Source: an uncultured Alphaproteobacteria bacterium (lineage in GTDB: Bacteria > Pseudomonadota > Alphaproteobacteria > UBA7985 > CAJQQZ01). From it: DNA of 8,542 nt. A program made the position numbers and the translations under genes. The notes beneath the pieces are model-generated. The model did not search any database, was not told where the DNA came from, and saw only the letters and a list, made by a program, of their open reading frames with translations. Location of the stretch: NCBI GenBank assembly GCA_905480445.1, contig CAJQQJ010000333.1:1-8542 (forward strand). The letters run 5' to 3'. The number at the start of each line of letters is the position of its first letter. The first letter of the stretch is position 1. Shown here piece after piece: positions 1 to 6,744 of this stretch.

Positions 1-1187
1 CATACGATAGCGGTTTCAGAGTTGAGATCGCTCTCAATTCACAGCTTCAGAAACTGGCTGAAAAGCACTTACGAATTGGATTAGAGTCCTTTGATGCAAA
101 GGAAGGCTGGCAAGGGCCGGTGGACCACATTGACCTGAAGAAAAATAAGACGTGGCGTAGTGAATTCCTACTGAGAAACTATGAAAAAGCGTTGCCGGGA
201 ACAAAAGCTGCATTGGTAATATCCGTGCAGGGTAAAGGAGCTGAACTCAGTTTTCAATCCATGGAACGTGGCATTATTCCCAGCCGCTTACTTGGTTGGA
301 CACGACGCCTTGCACCGACTGCCCCTAAAGGCACCAAGCGAGGATTGCGTGTTGGGGATGTGGTCTTTGTACGCCCAATTTCAGACCCAAAAATTGACAG
401 TAGCGGGTACGCTTATCGTATTGCACAGAAACCTGCCGTTGAGGGTGCCATCGTTGTAATGGATCCCAAAACTGGCCATGTACTGGCCCTTTCAGGCGGC
501 TACGACTTCCAAGCTAGCCAGTTCAACAGAGCTTCCATCGCCTACCGCCAACCGGGGTCGACCTTTAAGCCTATCGTTTATTTTGCAGCTCTCAATCAGG
601 GAGATACTGCAAAATCAATCGTTGTTGATAGCCCCTTGAGATTAGGCAACTGGGCCCCTAGGAACTACGACGGCGGATTTAGAGGCCGAATGACTTACAA
701 GGACGCTCTGCGCTCTTCACGCAACGTGACGGCCGTCAAAACAGCAATGAAAGTTGGCGTCGAACGGCTTCAAGATTATGCGCATGTCCTGGGAATAGGT
801 AACAAACTGCCCAACAACCTCACCATAGCATTAGGGGCCGGAGAGGTAACTCTGGTGGATTTGGTTAGTGCCTACGCTGTCTTTGCAAATGGTGGGAAAA
901 TCGTTGCACCGACGACAATCAAACAAGTCTTTGATAGTTTTCAGAATTTAATCCTCAATTCTGAAAACTTAGACTGTGAAACTTGTCTAAAAAGCTCTGT
1001 CATAAACCGCCGAAAAAACGGCCTCAAAGATCGTGACGTCCCGGAATTTACGCCTGAGTCAGGAGCGGACATCCGCATCATGCTCAAATCTGTTATGGAT
1101 GCGGGGACAGGGCGGCGCGTCAAACCAGATTTCCCCATCCCCTTCTATGGTAAGACAGGAACAACAAGTGATAACCGCGATGCTTAG
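1..1187 (+). CDS. mrcA: Penicillin-binding protein 1A, 5'-partial, ending at a premature in-frame amber stop
   Basis: Bifunctional class A penicillin-binding protein, which polymerises and cross-links peptidoglycan on the outer face of the inner membrane. The frame is open from position 3, so the glycosyltransferase domain and true start lie upstream; the GTG at 120 is internal. Visible parts in order: the end of the linker region (RVEIALNSQLQKLAEKH near 18-70), an OB-like domain (about 105-410), then the transpeptidase domain. Its catalytic motifs are all present: STFK at 558-569 with the nucleophilic Ser, SRN at 717-725, and KTGTT at 1152-1166. A CETC pair (975-986) lies between SRN and KTG, in a region where alphaproteobacterial relatives often carry a Cys pair. 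Translation ends at TAG 1185-1187, directly after SDNRDA, where the family continues with Trp. A product ending here would lack the last strands and C-terminal helix of the transpeptidase fold and probably could not cross-link. Family assignment is very secure; functional status is uncertain. Confidence 0.93.
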   Translation, partial: YDSGFRVEIALNSQLQKLAEKHLRIGLESFDAKEGWQGPVDHIDLKKNKTWRSEFLLRNYEKALPGTKAALVISVQGKGAELSFQSMERGIIPSRLLGWTRRLAPTAPKGTKRGLRVGDVVFVRPISDPKIDSSGYAYRIAQKPAVEGAIVVMDPKTGHVLALSGGYDFQASQFNRASIAYRQPGSTFKPIVYFAALNQGDTAKSIVVDSPLRLGNWAPRNYDGGFRGRMTYKDALRSSRNVTAVKTAMKVGVERLQDYAHVLGIGNKLPNNLTIALGAGEVTLVDLVSAYAVFANGGKIVAPTTIKQVFDSFQNLILNSENLDCETCLKSSVINRRKNGLKDRDVPEFTPESGADIRIMLKSVMDAGTGRRVKPDFPIPFYGKTGTTSDNRDA

Positions 1188-1496
1188 TTCATTGGTTTTA
1201 CTGATGATCTAGTAGTCGGTGCCTTTGTTGGATATGATCAACCCATCTCCCTCGGTCGTGGCGGCACGGGTGGCCAGGTGGCTGGCCCCATATTTAAAGG
1301 CTTTTTCACCGAAGCCTTGCCAATCCTGCGGCCCGACATGGAAGACATTGCACAAGCAGCGATAGCTCGTTTGGAAAACGAAAGACGCGCTGAGCTTTTG
1401 TCAGCAGAGGTTAATGAGAACGTCGATCAAGAAAGAAGAAACAACCGCACAACCATTCAAAGAATGAAGACAAGGTCCACTGATCGCGGGCGCTAG
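1188..1496 (+). pseudogene. mrcA: C-terminal remainder of PBP1A, downstream of the in-frame amber codon
   Basis: This segment continues the penicillin-binding protein frame without any shift from TAG 1185-1187 to a second TAG at 1494-1496, giving 102 codons. It keeps what the family has after KTGTT: FIGFTDDLVVGAFVGYD, then a Gly-rich stretch (GRGGTGGQVAGPIFKGFF), then a charged tail typical of PBP1A ends. The first GTG inside it (1278) has no convincing ribosome binding site, so it is not read as a separate gene. A single G-to-A change (TGG to TAG) would explain the interruption. Because the remainder shows no further stops or frameshifts, the change is either very recent, a sequencing or assembly error, or tolerated by readthrough. 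The alternative is that the gene is simply intact in the real genome. Confidence 0.85.
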
Positions 1497-1736
1497 CTTA
1501 GCGAATCCAATGGTCTCCCGCCAGCGTTCAGAAATGCCTCCGTGAACGACTATGTATGTTGCCCTAGGAAACACCGGGCTAAAAAAAACCGATCTAACTG
1601 ACTCTTAAAAGTCTCGATATGGTAAAGTTCTAAATTCAAGAACTACAACGCACTAAACTCGCCCTACGCCCAATTTTGTGCCGTTATGTTTCGTTACATT
1701 CGTAGATGGTGGAAACATTAAATGGGCACTCCCGAC
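1497..1736. other. Convergent intergenic gap with no clear gene or terminator
   Basis: This 240-bp gap lies between the end of the penicillin-binding protein gene and the end of the oppositely oriented coiled-coil gene. It holds a 6-bp inverted repeat, CGTTCA at 1525-1530 and TGAACG at 1543-1548, with a 12-nt loop and no following T-run. An A8 tract at 1581-1588 reads as T8 on the - strand, about 150 nt past that gene's stop. The only hairpin just before it on that strand is a weak 4-bp stem (1600-1613) about 11 nt away. Neither is a convincing intrinsic terminator. No coding, tRNA or repeat signal was seen. Confidence 0.5.
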
Positions 1737-4043
1737 CTAGTTTATGGGCATCAAGTCCTGCAATCGCGCTTCAGCTTCTTTGTGACGTGCGACTGCTTTG
1801 TCTAGCTTTGCCAAAGCTGAAATGTGTTCGTCTTGGAGATCAGCAAAATGTTGCTGCAGTTCATCCAAAATTTCTTCACGGGCTCTAACTTCTTCCGTTA
1901 ACTGTTGTTTTTCGTTCTCCAAGGCTTCCATTTGATGCTCGAGGTCGCCGAGCTGGCTAGAGAAAGTAGCAAGCTTGGAACGCTCATCACGCCTCAAAAT
2001 CTGGAGATCTTCTAATTCACCCTCAGCTAGTTCCAATTTTTTTGTAGCCTCGCGCCAAGCGACTTCTCGTCTTTCTAATTGGGTTTCCAGCGACTTAAAT
2101 TTCAAGCCTAAGATTTCCAACTCCTGCGATGTCTTTCGCTCACGTGTTTCCGCATTCTTAGTTGCTTTGAAGGCGGCTTCCTTGTCGTGAAGCGCTTCTT
2201 GCCTGTGAATTTCTGCTTGTTGGGCAAGCCTGCGTGCTTCGGCTACGCGCTCTTGAGCAGCAACTTTAATTTTGTCATCTGCTTCCTCCCGCCACGACCA
2301 GAGCTCTGACTTCAGTTGATCAATCCTGAGCTCCTTTTGGGTAACTGTTGCCGAAAGTGAATCAATCTCGGCTTTCAGAAGCGATTGACTTTGCTCATTT
2401 TTTTGACTTTGGACACCGTGTTGTTCGATCTCCGACTTCAAATTTCCAATCTCTAAGAGAGCCAATCTATGGTCATTGTCTAACTCGGCCTTCGACTGTT
2501 GCTCATCCAACAAGTCTTGGCTAATTTCGGCAATCTTTTGGTTGGCTTGAGCCAGTTTTCGAGCTCCGCCGAGGTCCAAGGTTTTCAGTTCATGAATTTC
2601 TGTTGTAAGTGCCAACGACGTTGCACTTTCTACTTCAAACTCGGCCAGCAATTGATTGTACTGAAGTTCAACGGCGTCCTTCGTGTCTTTCGCGACAGCC
2701 AGCTCTTCACGAAGCGTTACTATTTCTTGCTTAACACCACTGAAATTCGTGAGACCTCCATCGCCCAAAATACGCGAGAGATCAACGTTAGCGTCTGTCA
2801 GCTTCTTTAAAGTGTCGTTGTGGCGATCTACCATTACTTTCAGCTCTCGCCTTAATTTATCGTACTCTTGATGCTTACTTTCTAAGGAAATCAGCACTTC
2901 TTCAAGTTTCTGTTCAGCTACTATTCTTTTTTCAGCCTCAGCGACCGCATCTGCTCTTGCTGATAGGAGCACTGTTTCTAATTCTGTATTGGATAGTAAG
3001 AGGTCTTCGACAGACTGACCTTTGCTTTTTTTGCTGCGCTCTGCTTTTCTGATTTCAGACTTCAAATCATTTAGCTCTTTTGTCCTGTCGATTTCTCCCT
3101 CTTCGGAGGCCTTCAATTTTTCTCGTAGCCCTTTGTTCGCCGATTGAAGTTTTTCGTAAGAGGCCTCGACGATTGATCTCAACTGGCGGTCATAACGAAC
3201 CTGATTTTCGGCTTCTGTTAAGCGGCTATTCGCCTCATAAAGCGCGACTTTTTGATCTGTTATAGAGGTCAAACTTTCGTCAAGTCGGCCTTGTAGTCCA
3301 TTCAAAAGTATGGAAGCTTCGCCCAAACGGCCTTTTTCTTCGCTGGAGGTAAGCTTAAGCTCATTAACTTGCATGGAAAGCAGTGTGTTGTTTGCCTCAA
3401 GCTCAATCAAGGATTTGCCAAGGGAGGAAGCGCGAAGGACATTCCCCAAGGCTCTATCCAGTCCACTTCTTGTGGAGACTTCAGCAATTAGGCCAGAACT
3501 TTGCTCTGCTAGACAATCGAGCTCGTTTGCGTTTTCTCCTGTTAGTGGATCGTTGACGGAAATCAAATCCAACGTAAAACCAGGGTTTTGCCTGCGTAAC
3601 TCATCTGTGAGCCGACAATAGGTGCGTTCGCAGTCACCTAAATTGGAAAGAACGAGCGTTAGCCTATCGACTCTTTGCTCTTGCTTTTGGCTCCACTTGG
3701 TGAGAGCCGCCATAAAAGCAAGTAGCGACAGAGAGCCTATGAATTCATCCGGAGACAAATTCTCCTGAGAAACCACAGTCAAATCCAACCTACACGAAGC
3801 CGGTTCTTTTGACCTCAAGGAATAGATATCTCCGTCCGCCTGATTAAACAGCGTGCTTCTTACAGACAACAAAGCCTCAACGGCCTTGAAGTTTACATCA
3901 CCCTCACTTGAGCTCAACTGAACTTCTGTTTCGGGATCTACTGCCCAAATGTGAGTATAGTTTTGGTTTTGCGCTTGGACTCCACCAATCTGGAGTAGAA
4001 ACAGCAAAAAGCCAGCGACAGCGAAATTTAAAATGCGATACAT
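1737..4043 (-). CDS. Exported protein with degenerate vWA-like domain and very long coiled coil
   Basis: Not recognised as a named protein. From the ATG at 4043 it has 768 residues. Residues 1-24 form a Sec signal peptide: a short basic start, a hydrophobic core (FAVAGFLLFLLQIGG) and a VQA|Q cleavage site, so the mature chain should be periplasmic. Residues about 31-203 resemble a von Willebrand factor A domain: a starting strand HIWAVD, a VLSNLGDCERTYC segment matching the family's SDG-x-E-x-C...DPC strand-loop, and a C-terminal LDCLAEQSSG...GLDRAL piece. The metal-site DxSxS signature is replaced by DPETE (36-40), and Asn134 stands where SDG has Asp, so normal MIDAS metal binding is doubtful. 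From about 205 to 768 the chain is rich in E, K, Q, L and A with heptad-like spacing: a coiled coil with breaks near 424-437 and 488-495. All four Cys (84, 138, 143, 177) lie in the N-terminal domain. There is no Walker motif, so it is not SMC-like. Role unknown; scaffold or spacer is a guess. Confidence 0.85.
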   Translation of the reverse strand: MYRILNFAVAGFLLFLLQIGGVQAQNQNYTHIWAVDPETEVQLSSSEGDVNFKAVEALLSVRSTLFNQADGDIYSLRSKEPASCRLDLTVVSQENLSPDEFIGSLSLLAFMAALTKWSQKQEQRVDRLTLVLSNLGDCERTYCRLTDELRRQNPGFTLDLISVNDPLTGENANELDCLAEQSSGLIAEVSTRSGLDRALGNVLRASSLGKSLIELEANNTLLSMQVNELKLTSSEEKGRLGEASILLNGLQGRLDESLTSITDQKVALYEANSRLTEAENQVRYDRQLRSIVEASYEKLQSANKGLREKLKASEEGEIDRTKELNDLKSEIRKAERSKKSKGQSVEDLLLSNTELETVLLSARADAVAEAEKRIVAEQKLEEVLISLESKHQEYDKLRRELKVMVDRHNDTLKKLTDANVDLSRILGDGGLTNFSGVKQEIVTLREELAVAKDTKDAVELQYNQLLAEFEVESATSLALTTEIHELKTLDLGGARKLAQANQKIAEISQDLLDEQQSKAELDNDHRLALLEIGNLKSEIEQHGVQSQKNEQSQSLLKAEIDSLSATVTQKELRIDQLKSELWSWREEADDKIKVAAQERVAEARRLAQQAEIHRQEALHDKEAAFKATKNAETRERKTSQELEILGLKFKSLETQLERREVAWREATKKLELAEGELEDLQILRRDERSKLATFSSQLGDLEHQMEALENEKQQLTEEVRAREEILDELQQHFADLQDEHISALAKLDKAVARHKEAEARLQDLMPIN

Positions 4044-4056
4044 GAACAAGACCAAT

Positions 4057-4061
4057 CCTCC
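4057..4061 (-). promoter_or_regulatory. Strong Shine-Dalgarno (GGAGG) that leaves the start codon ambiguous
   Basis: On the - strand the sequence reads GGAGG, then 7 nt, TTG (4049-4047), TTC, ATG (4043-4041). The TTG has the ideal spacing and the ATG sits 13 nt away, which is long. A further TTG at 4055-4053 is too close to the site to be used. Either the TTG at 4049 or the ATG at 4043 could start the coiled-coil protein. The two products differ by two residues and have the same signal peptide. Confidence 0.65.
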
Positions 4062-4124
4062 AAGGTCGTTTAAAATGGATTCCCTCTTCGACGCAAGCTA
4101 TCTGCGGATTCTTTCGATCAACTC

Positions 4125-4151
4125 ATTATGAGCAACAACCAGATTTCTCAA
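4125..4151 (-). promoter_or_regulatory. Candidate sigma-70-type promoter of the coiled-coil gene
   Basis: Read on the - strand, TTGAGA (4151-4146; 5 of 6 to TTGACA) is followed after 15 nt by CATAAT (4130-4125; 5 of 6 to TATAAT). The spacer is two bases short of optimum. The -10 hexamer lies inside a perfect odd palindrome, CTCAT-T-ATGAG (4122-4132), which could be a small operator. It would give a leader of roughly 75 nt. Judged by eye only. Confidence 0.3.
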
Positions 4152-4243
4152 AGGTTGTATGACTGAGGTGTTTGCGCCCCACTTGAATTACGGTTAAGTA
4201 ACAGCGAAATTCGTCGTCTGCGCATCAAAGAAAGTATCGGCTG

Positions 4244-4837
4244 ATGAGCCCAAAATCTGAAAAACTAAACCTCGATGCACCGCAAGTAGGTCGGACTATT
4301 CAAAGATTGCGGCAGGCTTACAATCTTTCATTGGGGCATCTTGCAGAACAGTCTGGCGTTTCCAAGTCGATCATATCCCAAATCGAGCGCAACGAAGCGA
4401 ACCCTACCCTGGCAACTATTTGGCGTTTGAGTCAGGCCTTGGAGACTTCGATTGAGGAAATTCTCCAAGACGACAGTAAATCCGTCAAAGCAGAAGTGTT
4501 ATCCAGTGCAAGCACGCCAATCATCATGAGTGAAGATGGATTGTGTACCCTGCGCGTTCTTGGTCCCATCGATACCGTTGAATGGCTGCAATGGTATGAG
4601 TTCAACGCAGAACCCGGCGGCAAACTCATATCCAGCCCGCATGAGATTGGCTCCAAGGAACATCTGACGGTTGTTGAGGGCAGATTAACCGTCGAATGCG
4701 GTGACAAAGTTAGAGAAGTTTTAAACGGAGAAACGCTGCGTTTTCGCGGTGACTTACCGCATATTATCTCTAACCCTCACGAACAAAGAGCCAAGGCCTG
4801 GATGGTCGATGTCCTCAAATCCTCTGTTATGGTCTGA
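4244..4837 (+). CDS. HTH (XRE)-cupin transcriptional regulator
   Basis: A 197-residue DNA-binding regulator of the widespread XRE-cupin type. Residues 15-74 form the helix-turn-helix domain: IQRLRQAYNLSLGHLAEQSG carries the first helices, and VSKSIISQIERNEANPTLAT gives the recognition helix and the loop typical of these proteins. Residues about 110-190 form a single cupin barrel (PGGKLISSPHEIGSKEHL, then VVEGRLTVECGD, then DLPHIISNP), which in this family senses a small molecule or metal. The ATG at 4244 is the only ATG before the upstream in-frame stop at 4199-4201. Its ribosome site is weak (purine-rich AAAGAAAG at 4227-4234). It is divergent from the coiled-coil gene and convergent with the thiamine-diphosphate enzyme, 2 bp from that gene's stop. 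Members of this family often control adjacent metabolic genes, so the enzyme is the natural candidate target; this is inference. The effector cannot be told from the sequence. Confidence 0.92.
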   Translation: MSPKSEKLNLDAPQVGRTIQRLRQAYNLSLGHLAEQSGVSKSIISQIERNEANPTLATIWRLSQALETSIEEILQDDSKSVKAEVLSSASTPIIMSEDGLCTLRVLGPIDTVEWLQWYEFNAEPGGKLISSPHEIGSKEHLTVVEGRLTVECGDKVREVLNGETLRFRGDLPHIISNPHEQRAKAWMVDVLKSSVMV

Positions 4838-4853
4838 CACTACTTCGTCAGAC
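4832..4853. terminator. Perfect 7-bp inverted repeat spanning the convergent gene ends
   Basis: GTCTGAC (4832-4838) and GTCAGAC (4847-4853) are exact reverse complements around an 8-nt loop. The regulator's TGA (4835-4837) is in the left arm and the enzyme's TAG (4842-4840) is in the loop, so both transcripts would carry the same hairpin exactly at their stop codons. No T-run follows on either strand, so this is not a canonical intrinsic terminator. It may act as a bidirectional 3'-end stabiliser or a weak shared terminator. Confidence 0.45.
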
Positions 4854-6486
4854 TGGATAGCTTTAGCTTGGGAGACAAAGCCTCAGGATCAACCTTCAAT
4901 TCAAGAAGGTAGGGTTTGTTAGAGGAAAGTGCAGTTTCAAAGGCGGAGGCAAAATCCTCTGTCCGTTCAACCAAAGCTGCTTCAAGTCCAAAAGACAGCC
5001 CAAAGGCGACAAAATCTGGATTATGTAATGACGTTCCACTCACCCTTCCTGGATAGGTTCGCTCTTGATGCATTCTGATTGTGCCATACATGCCGTTGTT
5101 AACCACGACGACAATAATTGGAAGATCATGGGCGGCGATCGTCGCAAGCTCCTGACATGTCATCATCAAGCAACCATCACCAGCGAAACAGACAACTCTT
5201 CTGTCAGGATGTGCAAACTGTCCACCAATTGCTGCTGGCAGCCCATACCCCATAGATCCAGATGTTGGTGCTAACTGACTGCCGAATTTTCTATACTGAT
5301 GGTAGCGATGAACCCAGGCCGAATAGTTACCTGCTCCGTTAGTAATAACCGCATCTATCGGGAGATTAGCACTGAGCCATGTAACGGCTTCCTCTATGCG
5401 GAAGTCACCCGCGGTGGCTTCGGGCACAATGTTGGCTTCATAGTCTGCGTGCCCTTTAAGTGCTTGCTCTTGCCAGCTGGCTTTACCAATCCCTGTCAGA
5501 CCAGTGAGGCTGGCAACAAAGGAACGGGAGCTGGCATTGATTGCCAAATGTGGGCGGTAAACACGCCCTAGCTCATCGGATCCTGGATAAACATGTACAA
5601 GCTTTTGTTTGGGACTGGGAATATCAAGCAAAGTATAGCCACTGGTTGTCATTTCACCCAACCTGACGCCAACAGCGATTAGCAAATCCGAATCCGCTAT
5701 TCGCTTGACCAGCTTAGGATTCACCCCGATGCCAACATCGCCAACGTAATTTGGGTGAGTATTGTCAAAATGATCCTGAAATCTAAAAGCGCAAGCAACT
5801 GGCATCCCTTCCCGAGCAGCAAAGGCCTCGAGTTGATCATTGATGCCTTGAGACCATCCACTACCTCCAACGATCATTAGGGGCCTCTCGGCCTCAACCA
5901 ACAGATCCGTGAGTTGTTGTAGGTCTTCATCCGCCAGTTTCGCTTCGACAGAAGTTGCAGCTTCTGCATCCTGAACATCAGTGCTGCTGGACAGCATGTC
6001 TTCTGGGAGTGCTAAAACAACGGGCCCAGGCCGCCCTGACATCGCACGGTGGTAGGCTTGGCTGATATACTCAGGAATTCGATCCACAGAGTCAATCTGA
6101 GCGACCCACTTTGCTAATGGGGCAAACATCAGTTCGTAATTCACTTCTTGGAATGCTTCCCGATCCTTTTGATCACTCGCAACTTGCCCAATAAAAAGGA
6201 TCATGGGAGTAGAATCCTGAAAGGCAACATGAACGCCAGATGCAGCATTGGTTGCGCCTGGCCCTCTTGTGCAAAAACAAATACCAGGGACACCTGTGGC
6301 CTTGCCATAGGCCTCTGCCATCATTGCAGCACCTCCTTCTTGGCGGCAAACCACAGTGTGGATAGCATTATGTGCGTGCAAACCATCGAGGGCCGCAAGA
6401 TAGGATTCGCCGGGCACACAAAAGACTCGGTCACAGCCTTGGATAGCCAACTGGCCCACTAAAATTTGCCCACCGTGTCGTTGCAT
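4840..6486 (-). CDS. Thiamine-diphosphate-dependent enzyme, acetolactate synthase-like
   Basis: A 548-residue, full-length member of the acetolactate synthase/pyruvate oxidase superfamily; these enzymes decarboxylate or join 2-oxo acids through a thiamine diphosphate carbanion. Domains in order: N-terminal pyrimidine-binding domain (about 1-165) with the cofactor-activating Glu50 in CRQEGGAAMMAEAYGKATG and the conserved RGPGATN (74-80); central domain (about 190-325) with VGGSGW and a DLLIAVGVRLGEMTTSGY strand; C-terminal pyrophosphate-binding domain with GSMGYGLPAAIGG (410-422) and the metal motif GDG (436-438) closing at NN (463-464). The ATG at 6486 follows an AGGA site (6497-6494) at 7 nt. 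No regulatory small subunit (ilvN) is next door, and the sequence looks like the catch-all proteobacterial group beginning GGQILV...VFCVPGESYLAALDGL, so true branched-chain acetolactate synthase is unlikely. The substrate is unassigned. It is divergent from pyruvate carboxylase. Confidence 0.93.
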   Translation of the reverse strand: MQRHGGQILVGQLAIQGCDRVFCVPGESYLAALDGLHAHNAIHTVVCRQEGGAAMMAEAYGKATGVPGICFCTRGPGATNAASGVHVAFQDSTPMILFIGQVASDQKDREAFQEVNYELMFAPLAKWVAQIDSVDRIPEYISQAYHRAMSGRPGPVVLALPEDMLSSSTDVQDAEAATSVEAKLADEDLQQLTDLLVEAERPLMIVGGSGWSQGINDQLEAFAAREGMPVACAFRFQDHFDNTHPNYVGDVGIGVNPKLVKRIADSDLLIAVGVRLGEMTTSGYTLLDIPSPKQKLVHVYPGSDELGRVYRPHLAINASSRSFVASLTGLTGIGKASWQEQALKGHADYEANIVPEATAGDFRIEEAVTWLSANLPIDAVITNGAGNYSAWVHRYHQYRKFGSQLAPTSGSMGYGLPAAIGGQFAHPDRRVVCFAGDGCLMMTCQELATIAAHDLPIIVVVVNNGMYGTIRMHQERTYPGRVSGTSLHNPDFVAFGLSFGLEAALVERTEDFASAFETALSSNKPYLLELKVDPEALSPKLKLSSLTK

Positions 6487-6562
6487 TGCACAATCCTAAA
6501 AAAATCAACTTGATGTTAACCTTGTTACAGAAGCAAAATCGATAAAACAACGCTGCACGTAA

Positions 6563-6590
6563 GTGTTTTCGAAAAGGTGTTTTCCAAAAT
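6563..6590. repeat. Tandem 14-nt repeat with internal palindromes in the divergent promoter gap
   Basis: GTGTTTTCGAAAAG (6563-6576) is followed directly by GTGTTTTCCAAAAT (6577-6590), matching at 12 of 14 positions. The first copy contains the perfect palindrome TTTTCGAAAA (6566-6575). GAAAA-GGTG-TTTTC (6571-6584) forms a second dyad across the junction. It lies about 80-105 bp upstream of the thiamine-diphosphate enzyme start and about 155-180 bp upstream of pyruvate carboxylase, where an operator would be expected. The binding protein is unknown; the HTH-cupin regulator is one candidate. Confidence 0.45.
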
Positions 6591-6744
6591 CATTCGGTTT
6601 TGAATTAATCTGAGTCTCCAGAGCTTCATCAAGACACAGAATTATTTAAAAAGGACGATCTTTGAAACCTATCCACAGTACAAATCCTATAGATTGTGCG
6701 GCAGAGTCCTACAGAGAAGTTCGTCATAAGGAAACCGGCATACC

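Noticed and set aside
1185..1187. TAG read as a sense codon throughout this organism
   Set aside because: TAG also ends the penicillin-binding protein remainder (1494), the coiled-coil gene (1737) and the thiamine-diphosphate enzyme (4840) at expected protein ends.
1278..1496. A separate small gene starting at GTG 1278
   Set aside because: It is in the same frame as the penicillin-binding protein and encodes that protein's known C-terminal sequence; there is no ribosome site of its own.
1491..1503. CGCTA-GCT-TAGCG palindrome at the end of the penicillin-binding protein gene as a terminator
   Set aside because: The stem is only 5 bp with a 3-nt loop and no following T-run; it may be chance.
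1561..1588. GCCC...GGGC hairpin followed by A8, as an intrinsic terminator
   Set aside because: On the + strand the hairpin is followed by A, not T; on the - strand the T-run comes before the hairpin. The polarity is wrong both ways.
1737..4043. SMC/RecN-like ATPase
   Set aside because: There is a long coiled coil but no Walker A, Walker B or ABC signature, and there is an N-terminal signal peptide.
4056..4243. A hidden small gene or RNA in the gap between the coiled-coil gene and the regulator
   Set aside because: I saw no open frame with a ribosome site and no strong RNA hairpin; only a candidate promoter and a short palindrome are present.
5299..5571. Open frames opposite or inside the large genes, for example 5299-5571, 6148-6462, 2499-2810, 3310-3621 and 7391-7648
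   Set aside because: They overlap well-supported genes in other frames, show no recognisable domain and have odd composition.
4840..6486. Biosynthetic acetolactate synthase large subunit (ilvB/ilvI)
   Set aside because: There is no small subunit next to it, and the N-terminal sequence fits the generic thiamine-diphosphate enzyme group better.
6662..6693. TTGAAA ... TATAGA as the pyruvate carboxylase promoter
   Set aside because: The spacer is 20 nt, too long for a standard sigma-70 promoter; no better pair was clear by eye.
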